A stretch of DNA of 33,764 nucleotides from an uncultured Alphaproteobacteria bacterium (GTDB lineage: Bacteria > Pseudomonadota > Alphaproteobacteria > HIMB59 > GCA-002718135): NCBI GenBank assembly GCA_902588745.1, contig CACIQI010000013.1, forward strand, positions 1-33,764, in the 5' to 3' direction. Numbering within the stretch: position 1 is the stretch's first letter; each line of letters starts with the position of its first letter. Under the pieces are notes generated by a model that worked only from the letters and a program-made list of their open reading frames with translations, was not told where the DNA came from and did not search any database. Of this stretch, positions 16,997-23,765 are shown in pieces. Made by a program: the position numbers and the translations under genes.

Positions 16997-18481
16997 ATGT
17001 TTATTGGCATTGATCTTGGAACTTCATCAATCAAAATGATTTTAATAGATCAAAATCAAAGCATCCTTGCATCTGCTAATTCAAGTCTTACTGTACAATC
17101 GCCTAAAGATGGTTTTAGTGAACAAAATCCACAAGAATGGATTGACTCAACAATGGAATGCTTGGAGGCTTTAAAAACAAAAAAACCAAAAGAATTTTCA
17201 CAAACTATTTCAATAGGTATATCAGGTCATATGCATGGAGCTACGTTAATAGATAAGGATGGAAATGTTATTAGACCATGTATTCTTTGGAACGATACAA
17301 GATCATATCAAGAGTGTGAAGAATTTGAAAAACAAAATTTTGATGTACGATCAATCTCAGGAAATATTACTATGCCTGGTTTTACTGCACCAAAAATAAA
17401 TTGGATAAAAAATAATGAAATAGATAATTTCAAAAAAATTTTTAAAGTTTTACTCCCTAAAGATTATTTACGATTTGTTCTTACTGGTGAATTTTTTTCT
17501 GAAATGTCAGATGCATCTGGAACATTATGGCTAGATATCCAAAAAAGAAAATGGTCCAATAAGCTTTTATCTTGCTCATTTTTAGAAGAAAAACACATGC
17601 CAGATCTAGTGGAAGGCAATGAGCAGACAGGATTTTTAAAAAAAGATTTAAAAGAGAAATTTAATTTTAATAATAATGTTAAAGTTGTGGGTGGAGCAGG
17701 AGATAATGCTGCCGCAGCAACTGGTATGGGTATAACAAATAAAAATCAATCATTTATATCTCTTGGTACTTCAGGCGTTTTTTTTACCCCCACTGAAAAT
17801 TTTTTAAGTAATACTGGTGATGCAGTACATTCTTTTTGTCATTGTTTACCAAATAAATGGCATCTTATGTCTGTTATGTTAAGTGCAAGTAATTGTTTAG
17901 ATTGGATTTGCGCTATTACCAATACTTCAATTGCTGATACACTTAATAATGTAGAGCAATTTTATAATGATAAAAATTCTATAAAAAATTCATCATATTT
18001 TTTACCTTATTTGTCTGGAGAAAGGACTCCACATAATGATCCTCATATTAGAGGTTCACTCCATTCTTTAAAAACAACTACAAATGCAACAGATTTACAG
18101 TATGCAATAATTGAAGGTGTCAGTTTTGGAATATTAGATGGAGTAAATTCTATTTTGAAAGTTAATAATAACTTTGATAAAATATTTATGGTTGGAGGTG
18201 GTTCAAAAAGTTCATTTTGGATTGAATTGCTTGCAGCACTTTTAAATAGAAAGTTAAGTGTTTGTGATCAAAGCGAATTTGGTGCCGCACTTGGCGTTGC
18301 AAGATTAGCTATGTATCAGGATGCTACTATTGATAATAAAGAAAATATTATTAGTGAAATAAAAATAAGTAAAACTTATGAACCTAATGAAGATAACATT
18401 GATCTTTTATTACAAAGGTATTCAATTTGGAAAGATTTATATAACAGTAATAATAAAATTGCCAAAAATTTTAATTTTTAG
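16997..18481 (+). CDS. xylB: Xylulokinase (FGGY carbohydrate kinase)
   Basis: A 494-residue sugar kinase with an N-terminal GIDLGTSS phosphate-binding motif (D6), the xylulokinase-type SGHMHG segment (residues 77-81, M79-H80), a WNDTRS motif (98-103) and the catalytic Asp in GGAGDNAAA (D236). The C-terminal GGGSKSSFW motif is the FGGY signature region. It phosphorylates D-xylulose to D-xylulose 5-phosphate with ATP in the cytoplasm. No xylose isomerase or pentitol dehydrogenase is in the window, so the ketose must come from elsewhere. Another FGGY substrate such as L-ribulose or L-fuculose is possible. It is 49 nt from the transporter and converges on yceI. Confidence 0.88.
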   Translation: MFIGIDLGTSSIKMILIDQNQSILASANSSLTVQSPKDGFSEQNPQEWIDSTMECLEALKTKKPKEFSQTISIGISGHMHGATLIDKDGNVIRPCILWNDTRSYQECEEFEKQNFDVRSISGNITMPGFTAPKINWIKNNEIDNFKKIFKVLLPKDYLRFVLTGEFFSEMSDASGTLWLDIQKRKWSNKLLSCSFLEEKHMPDLVEGNEQTGFLKKDLKEKFNFNNNVKVVGGAGDNAAAATGMGITNKNQSFISLGTSGVFFTPTENFLSNTGDAVHSFCHCLPNKWHLMSVMLSASNCLDWICAITNTSIADTLNNVEQFYNDKNSIKNSSYFLPYLSGERTPHNDPHIRGSLHSLKTTTNATDLQYAIIEGVSFGILDGVNSILKVNNNFDKIFMVGGGSKSSFWIELLAALLNRKLSVCDQSEFGAALGVARLAMYQDATIDNKENIISEIKISKTYEPNEDNIDLLLQRYSIWKDLYNSNNKIAKNFNF

Positions 18482-18501
18482 TAAATCTATCTTAAAAAAA
18501 A

Positions 18502-19065
18502 TTATTCTTTAAAAAGAAAAATATTTGCCTTTATCTTTATTTTATCTTTGAGGATTGTTGTGTTTTTCCAATTACCAGTGCCTATTTTAAAGTTATTTCT
18601 AGAAAAAGATATTTCACTTTTTACCTGAACCAACTCACTAGCCAATTTTATTACTTCAATATTAATAGGAATATTTTGACTTTTTCCTTTTATTGTTAAT
18701 TCACCTATTAAATTAATTTTATTGTCTTCATAATTAAATTTAAAATTATTTGTATCAATAAGACCTAAAGGGTATTTTTTAGCATCAAAAAAAACTTCAC
18801 TAAGAACTAAATCTTTATATCGTTTGTAATTTATATCTAAACTATCAATTCTAACATTTATAAGAGCTTTATTATTATTTTGATTTGACAAATCTAAGGA
18901 AACAAAACCATCAAATTCATTAAATTTACCGATAACATTTTTCGTTAACAAAACTGGAACTTCAAATTCTATACTAGAAATATTTTTATTAATAGTCCAT
19001 AAATCATTAGCTGCACTCTGCTTACAATACAGAAATATAAAAAATAAACTAAATATAACTTTCAA
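18502..19065 (-). CDS. YceI family periplasmic lipid-binding-like protein
   Basis: A 187-residue protein with an N-terminal hydrophobic signal (about residues 1-19, SAAND cleavage region) and a YceI beta-barrel domain: SSIEFEVP near the start, KKYPLG and the GELTIKGKSQNIPI strand in the middle, SFSRNNFKIGTGNW near the end. Family members bind polyisoprenoids or amide-like lipids in the periplasm. The only supported start is TTG at 19065, because an in-frame TAG lies shortly upstream and no ATG follows before the signal peptide. The start sits 17 nt inside rnhA, so translation is probably coupled. Confidence 0.83.
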   Translation of the reverse strand: MKVIFSLFFIFLYCKQSAANDLWTINKNISSIEFEVPVLLTKNVIGKFNEFDGFVSLDLSNQNNNKALINVRIDSLDINYKRYKDLVLSEVFFDAKKYPLGLIDTNNFKFNYEDNKINLIGELTIKGKSQNIPINIEVIKLASELVQVKSEISFSRNNFKIGTGNWKNTTILKDKIKIKANIFLFKE

Positions 19066-19477
19066 TATATTTCCTTGCTAGTTCATCAGCTTTCTCATTA
19101 AATTCGAAACCAGCGTGTCCTTTAACCCATTTCCAAGTTACATTATGTTTATTAATTAGATTATCTAATTGCATCCATAATTCTTTATTTTTCACTATTT
19201 TTTTTGTTGAAGTTTTCCATCCATTTTTTTTCCAATTTGTAATCCATGATTCAATACCATCCTTTACATATTTGCTATCGGTATAAATGACTAATTCTTT
19301 TTTTATCTCAAAATATTCTAGCGCTTTTATTGCTGCTGTAAGTTCCATTTTATTATTAGTTGTGTGTTGATCACCACCATTTAATAAAATTTCTTTATTA
19401 TTATCTAATATCACGACACCCCATCCACCTATACCAGGATTTCCAGAACATGCGCCATCTGTATAAATATTAATCAT
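19049..19477 (-). CDS. rnhA: Ribonuclease HI
   Basis: A 142-residue RNase HI with all catalytic acids: D7 (YTDGACSGNPG), E45 (MELTA), D67 (TDSKYV) and D131 (NEKADELA), plus the supporting His H121 (KGHAG). It removes RNA from RNA-DNA hybrids in the cytoplasm. The ATG overlaps the thrB stop by one base (TAATG). The thrB-rnhA arrangement is common in Alphaproteobacteria. Confidence 0.95.
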   Translation of the reverse strand: MINIYTDGACSGNPGIGGWGVVILDNNKEILLNGGDQHTTNNKMELTAAIKALEYFEIKKELVIYTDSKYVKDGIESWITNWKKNGWKTSTKKIVKNKELWMQLDNLINKHNVTWKWVKGHAGFEFNEKADELARKYIESYI

Positions 19478-20427
19478 TATTCAAAAATATCATTTTGTTG
19501 ATGCCATCTTAAAATATTCAAATATTCAAATGGATCTTTTTTAACAACTACTGCATCAGGTGGATGAAAAATATAATCGTGCATTCTCGTACATAATATT
19601 CTAACAGCAGCAGCTCTTAATAAAATATTTAATGATTTCTTTTCAATATCACTTAATTCTCTCAACTTTTGATATTCCCCAAGAATTATTAAGCAGTTTT
19701 CTTTGTTAAAGTATTGTCCATTTTCACTAAAACACCAATCATTAATAACTATAGCTAAATCGTAAATATAAAAATAATAACATGCAAAATAGAAATCTAT
19801 TACTCCAGAAATTTTTTCATCTTTAAAAAAAATATTATCTCTAAACAAATCAGCATGTATGACACCACAAGGAATATTTGTTGGCCAATAATTTTCTAAA
19901 TAGTCTAATTCATTTTTTAACAAATACATTGTTTCATTAAACTTTTCCGATTTATTATTAAGGCACTTTTTGTAAATTTCATTCCAATCCTGTAGATCTA
20001 AACTGTTAGGTCTTTTTTCATCAAAATTTATGGTAAGATTGTGTAAATCAGCAACCATTTTTCCAACTTCTCTACACATTTCAGCGTTAGGTTCTTCAAT
20101 ACTTTTACCTTCCAGAAAAGATATTATTACAGCTGTTTTATTTTTTATTCTTTTTAAAATTTTTCCATTTTTATCTGAGATAGCTTTTGGACATTTAAAA
20201 TTGTTTTTATTTAAAAAGTTTTTTAAATTTATAAAAAAAGGTAATTCTTGCTCTGTTACTCTTTTTTCAAAAATTGTTAAAATATATGGTTGATTATTAC
20301 AAAAAATTTTAAAATTTGAGTTCTCTATCCCATCTACAATTTCTTCAAAGCTGTCTAAATTTCCAATTGAGTATTCAGAAATAAAGTTTTCAATATCTTC
20401 TTTAAGTAATTTAGTAAAGACTGCCAT
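19477..20427 (-). CDS. thrB: Homoserine kinase (type II, APH-fold)
   Basis: A 316-residue kinase of the aminoglycoside-phosphotransferase fold used as ThrB in Alphaproteobacteria. It starts with an AVFTKLLKEDIENFISEY helix, has the catalytic loop HADLFRDN and the metal-binding IDFYFA motif. It makes O-phospho-homoserine for threonine synthesis. It follows ispH by 3 nt and precedes rnhA with a one-base overlap. This family is unrelated to the GHMP-type ThrB of E. coli. Confidence 0.9.
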   Translation of the reverse strand: MAVFTKLLKEDIENFISEYSIGNLDSFEEIVDGIENSNFKIFCNNQPYILTIFEKRVTEQELPFFINLKNFLNKNNFKCPKAISDKNGKILKRIKNKTAVIISFLEGKSIEEPNAEMCREVGKMVADLHNLTINFDEKRPNSLDLQDWNEIYKKCLNNKSEKFNETMYLLKNELDYLENYWPTNIPCGVIHADLFRDNIFFKDEKISGVIDFYFACYYFYIYDLAIVINDWCFSENGQYFNKENCLIILGEYQKLRELSDIEKKSLNILLRAAAVRILCTRMHDYIFHPPDAVVVKKDPFEYLNILRWHQQNDIFE

Positions 20428-20430
20428 CTT

Positions 20431-21372
20431 CTATACGTTTAGTTTTTGCGGCACTTTAAAAAATACATCTTCTTTTTGGTAAGATCCTTCATTTATATGT
20501 ATTTCAAAATTTCTTTTCAAATTATCAAGAAGTTTTTTAACAAGTACTTCTGGCGATGATGCACTTGCTGTTATTCCTATATTTTCAGATTCTTGAAATA
20601 TATTTAAATTTAAGGAATCTACATCTTCTACTAAAATAGCTTTTTTTGATCCATAATTTTTTGCTACTTCAACTAATCTTAGGGAATTTGATGAATTACT
20701 TGCACCAATGACTAAAAAATAATCACATTGATTCGCTATCTTTTTAACCGCTTCTTGTCTATTTGTCGTAGCATAACAAATATCATTTTTTTTTGGTTCT
20801 ATGACATTACTAAAATGTAATTTTATCTCTTTTATTATATCTTTTGTATCATCTACTGATAGCGTTGTCTGAGTAACATATGCAATCTCATCATTTTGGT
20901 TTAAAGGCAATTTTTTTACATCTTCAACTTTTTCTACTAAATGAATTTTTTTATCTGTTTGACCCATAGTTCCAATAACTTCAGGATGATTTCTATGACC
21001 AATTAAAATTACTGGCAGATTTTTTTTATCAAAATTTTCAACTTCTTTATGGATTTTGCTAACAAGCGGACATGTTGCATCATAATATACTAAATTTAAA
21101 CTTAATGCTTCCTCAGGGACTGCTTTTGGAACACCATGTGCAGAAAAGATAACTGGCCTACTTCTATCTTCAATCTCATTTAATTCTTCTACAAAAATAG
21201 CTCCCTGTGATTTGAGATTTTCAACAACAAATTTATTATGCACTATTTCATGACGAACGTATACGGGCGCTCCATATTTTTTTAGAGCACCCTTTACCAT
21301 TTCTATAGCCCTATCTACACCTGCACAAAATCCCCGAGGTCCTGCAAGAAATATATTAAGTTTTTTTGTCAT
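20431..21372 (-). CDS. ispH: 4-hydroxy-3-methylbut-2-enyl diphosphate reductase
   Basis: A 313-residue IspH/LytB. The three iron-sulfur ligands are C16 (RGFCAGVDRAIE), C101 (DATCPLV) and C199 (DICYATTNRQ); the proton-relay Glu is E131 (RNHPEV) and SAHGVP is conserved. It makes IPP and DMAPP, the last step of the MEP isoprenoid pathway. It heads the run ispH-thrB-rnhA-yceI and is preceded by a 112-nt gap that contains an inverted repeat close to the start codon. Confidence 0.95.
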   Translation of the reverse strand: MTKKLNIFLAGPRGFCAGVDRAIEMVKGALKKYGAPVYVRHEIVHNKFVVENLKSQGAIFVEELNEIEDRSRPVIFSAHGVPKAVPEEALSLNLVYYDATCPLVSKIHKEVENFDKKNLPVILIGHRNHPEVIGTMGQTDKKIHLVEKVEDVKKLPLNQNDEIAYVTQTTLSVDDTKDIIKEIKLHFSNVIEPKKNDICYATTNRQEAVKKIANQCDYFLVIGASNSSNSLRLVEVAKNYGSKKAILVEDVDSLNLNIFQESENIGITASASSPEVLVKKLLDNLKRNFEIHINEGSYQKEDVFFKVPQKLNV

Positions 21373-21380
21373 CCAAATTT

Positions 21381-21401
21381 GTTACCATTAATTTTGGTAA
21401 C
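21381..21401. repeat. Perfect 7-bp inverted repeat upstream of ispH
   Basis: GTTACCA (21381-21387) and TGGTAAC (21395-21401) are perfect inverted copies around a 7-base centre, ending 8 nt before the ispH start codon. On the ispH strand no T-run follows, so it is not a Rho-independent terminator for the upstream atp operon. It could be an operator or a 5'-UTR hairpin over the ribosome binding region. Confidence 0.5.
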
Positions 21402-21484
21402 TTAATAATACTATAGATTTTGAAAATCTTTTAATATTAAATTATTAATATTGTAAGTAGATTTTGGAATAACTAAGTCTACTA

Positions 21485-21970
21485 CTAGTTCTTTAGAACA
21501 GAGTTAAATTCTGTAATTGACTCTTCAATTAAAGCAGATTTTTTATCCTTACTTAGATTTTGAAGTAGAATATTTCTAGTAGCCTCTATTGCAACACTTG
21601 AAATATAACTTTTGATAGAATTATTAGTATCTCGAACTAATTGTTCAATTTTATTTTCTGCCAATATTTTTCTTTTCTCAATTTGATCAGTTAATTTAGT
21701 GGCAGATATATCTTTCAATTCTGCACTTCTTTTCTCAGATTCTAACTTTAGATTTTGTATTTCTTTCTCTACTTTAGATTCTCTCTCTCTAAGTTCATCC
21801 AAAGCTTTTTGAGCCTCGTTTTTTAAATTCTCAACTTCATCTATTTTATTTTTTATATCTTTTATTTGTGCATCTAAACTGGATGTCAGCATTTTTCGTA
21901 CTGGATTAAAAATTGCTGCAATAAATAATATAAAAGACACCGCTACCCAAAATTGAGGATCAGAAAACAT
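21485..21970 (-). CDS. atpF: F0F1 ATP synthase subunit b
   Basis: A 161-residue stator subunit: one N-terminal membrane segment (about residues 5-22, WVAVSFILFIAAIF) followed by a long charged coiled coil. It overlaps the upstream b' gene by one base (TAATG). Two b-type genes in tandem (b' then b) are typical of photosynthetic bacteria and Alphaproteobacteria, where the stator is a heterodimer. The delta and F1 genes are not downstream; ispH follows after 112 nt. Confidence 0.92.
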   Translation of the reverse strand: MFSDPQFWVAVSFILFIAAIFNPVRKMLTSSLDAQIKDIKNKIDEVENLKNEAQKALDELRERESKVEKEIQNLKLESEKRSAELKDISATKLTDQIEKRKILAENKIEQLVRDTNNSIKSYISSVAIEATRNILLQNLSKDKKSALIEESITEFNSVLKN

Positions 21971-22461
21971 TAGTTAAAATTACCTTTATGTGTTTCAATA
22001 ACTTTATTAAGTTCATTGTCTGACAATTCTATATCTGTAATTTTTCCAACAGTCAGTTTTGTAATATTAACTATTTCATTGTTAATATTTTTCATTTGAT
22101 CATCTTTACTTTTTAAAATTTCTTTTTCTGCATCAGAAACTTTTTTTTCTAAATCTTTATCAAGTGAAGAAAGTTGAGAAGAAACATTTTCTTGTAAAGC
22201 ATTGATTGTTTCTTTAATTTTCTCATCTGTTTCTAGTTTAGCCTTATTGATCTGATCATTAATTTTTTTTTCAATTTCCATTGCCTGTTCTTGAAGCTCT
22301 TTTGCTGAAGATAAATTTTCATCTATTTTATTTTGTCTTTTCTCTAAAACTGTAGCTATTCTTGGAAGTGATACCCTCCATAAAAATACAAATAGAAAAG
22401 TAAAAAATACAGCTAACCAAAAGAGCTGTGAAACAAAAAACTCTGGATTTAATTGAGGCAT
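21970..22461 (-). CDS. atpF': F0F1 ATP synthase subunit b'
   Basis: A 163-residue subunit with an N-terminal membrane segment (about 11-28, LFWLAVFFTFLFVFLW) and then an almost uninterrupted coiled coil rich in Lys and Glu. It begins with the PQLNPEFFVSQLFWLAVFF pattern of alphaproteobacterial b' (AtpG/AtpX). It pairs with subunit b to form the peripheral stalk linking F0 to F1. It is 17 nt downstream of atpE. Confidence 0.92.
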   Translation of the reverse strand: MPQLNPEFFVSQLFWLAVFFTFLFVFLWRVSLPRIATVLEKRQNKIDENLSSAKELQEQAMEIEKKINDQINKAKLETDEKIKETINALQENVSSQLSSLDKDLEKKVSDAEKEILKSKDDQMKNINNEIVNITKLTVGKITDIELSDNELNKVIETHKGNFN

Positions 22462-22478
22462 TAATTAATTATTGAGCT

Positions 22479-22703
22479 CTATCCAAACAAAATAACTAAC
22501 GCAATAACTAGCGCGAAAAGTGCAATCGCTTCAACTAATGCGAAACCTAACATTGTCATTGTAAAAACTTCACCTCTTGCTGCCGGATTTCTTCCAACTG
22601 CTTGAATAAAAGATGAGAAAATATTCCCGATTCCAATCCCTGATCCAATAACACCGATAACGGCTAAACCCGCTCCGATTACTTTTGCTGCTTCAATTTC
22701 CAT
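22479..22703 (-). CDS. atpE: F0F1 ATP synthase subunit c
   Basis: A 74-residue two-helix hairpin. Helix 1 has the GSGIGIGNIFSSF glycine-rich packing motif, the polar loop is GRNPAARG, and helix 2 carries the ion-binding Glu E58 (FALVEAIALF). The residue after E58 is Ala and there is no Gln in helix 1 at the sodium position, so this is a proton-type ring. It has the strongest ribosome binding site in the window, in line with about ten copies per complex. Confidence 0.96.
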   Translation of the reverse strand: MEIEAAKVIGAGLAVIGVIGSGIGIGNIFSSFIQAVGRNPAARGEVFTMTMLGFALVEAIALFALVIALVILFG

Positions 22704-22707
22704 AAGT

Positions 22708-22713
22708 CCTCCT
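22708..22713 (-). promoter_or_regulatory. Strong Shine-Dalgarno of atpE
   Basis: The minus strand reads AGGAGG four bases before the atpE ATG. A perfect SD is exceptional in this window and fits the need for excess c subunit from a polycistronic message. Confidence 0.75.
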
Positions 22714-22721
22714 ATTTTAAA

Positions 22722-23456
22722 TTAATGTAAATGATAAGCATCGTTAATATATAAACACGTCAGTATTGCAAACACATATGCTTGCAAAAAAGCAATTAAA
22801 ATTTCTAATCCTGTTAAAGCTACAATGAAAGCTAAAGGAAAAACTCCTGTAAAAAATGGCATGGAAACAACAAAGCCTGCAAATACTTTGAGTAGTGTGT
22901 GACCAGCCAGCATATTTGCAAATAATCTAACTGATAAACTTATAGGTCTTGATAAATAAGAAATTACCTCAATGGGAATAAGCAGTGGATGCATGTAAAA
23001 CGGTACACCTGGTATATAGAAGAAAGTAAAAAATTTAATACCATGGTTAATAAATCCAAGAATAGTTACACCAATAAATACAACTGCTGCTAATGCAAAT
23101 GTAACAATGATGTGACTCGTGAAAGTAAATTGATATGGTATCATTCCAACCATATTTCCAATTAGTACAAACATGAATAAAGAGAAAACAAATGGGAAAT
23201 ATCTTTTTCCATTATCTCCAACTGTATCAGAGAGTAACTGAGCAATAAAATTATACATAAGCTCTGAGATAAGCTGCATCCTAGAAGGGATAATTGATCT
23301 TGTGTTTACTGTGAAAGTTAAAAATAGAGTAATCACTAAAACAGTAATTAGCATTGCAAAAGATGAGTTTGTGAAAGAAATGTTATAACCTCCAAGTTCA
23401 ATATTAGATATTGGATCTATTTCGAACTGTTTTAGTGGACTATCTTTTGCGGCCAT
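22722..23456 (-). CDS. atpB: F0F1 ATP synthase subunit a
   Basis: A 244-residue integral-membrane protein. The essential Arg lies in SLSVRLFANMLAGHTLL, and the C-terminal helix ends in QAYVFAILTCLYINDAYHLH, as in alphaproteobacterial AtpB. The N-terminal DSPLKQFEID segment and the GYNISFTNSSFAML start of helix 1 are also typical. It forms the proton half-channels against the c ring. It sits between atpI (21 nt) and atpE (18 nt). Confidence 0.95.
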   Translation of the reverse strand: MAAKDSPLKQFEIDPISNIELGGYNISFTNSSFAMLITVLVITLFLTFTVNTRSIIPSRMQLISELMYNFIAQLLSDTVGDNGKRYFPFVFSLFMFVLIGNMVGMIPYQFTFTSHIIVTFALAAVVFIGVTILGFINHGIKFFTFFYIPGVPFYMHPLLIPIEVISYLSRPISLSVRLFANMLAGHTLLKVFAGFVVSMPFFTGVFPLAFIVALTGLEILIAFLQAYVFAILTCLYINDAYHLH

Positions 23457-23477
23457 AATTGATATTGAATATTAAAA

Positions 23478-23765
23478 TTACCTTTGCTTTTCAATGCGAC
23501 GCATTACACGATAAACGTTCAAAAATCCAGCTAATGCGCCAAATATGAAGAAAATAATTAAGCCTATTGGTTTAGTATTAAAGTAATTATCCACAATAAG
23601 CCCAATTCCAACTCCAACAACTAGTGCAGCTATAATTTCTGTACTAATTTTAAATCCAAATCCTGCACCACTTTCTTTTTTTTTAATATTTGGTTCTTTA
23701 TTTTGATTATCTAAATCATCAATTTTTTTACCTAATTCTTCTAAATTTTTATTTTTATAATTCAT
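23478..23765 (-). CDS. atpI: AtpI family protein (ATP synthase operon, F0 assembly)
   Basis: A small membrane protein of about 95 residues: a charged N-terminus, then two hydrophobic hairpin segments (IIAALVVGVGIGLIVD and PIGLIIFFIFGALAGFLNVYR). The second ATG (23765) gives the start MNYKNKNLEELGKKID; an ATG three codons earlier (23774) is possible. Either start lies inside the end of smc (11 or 20 nt overlap), so it is translationally tied to that gene. AtpI proteins help assemble the c ring or handle Mg2+; the exact role is not settled. Confidence 0.85.
   Translation of the reverse strand: MNYKNKNLEELGKKIDDLDNQNKEPNIKKKESGAGFGFKISTEIIAALVVGVGIGLIVDNYFNTKPIGLIIFFIFGALAGFLNVYRVMRRIEKQR

Noticed and set aside
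21415..21429. AGATTTTGAAAATCT as an atpF terminator
   Set aside because: The loop would be too short, the stem is A/T only and no T-run follows on the minus strand.
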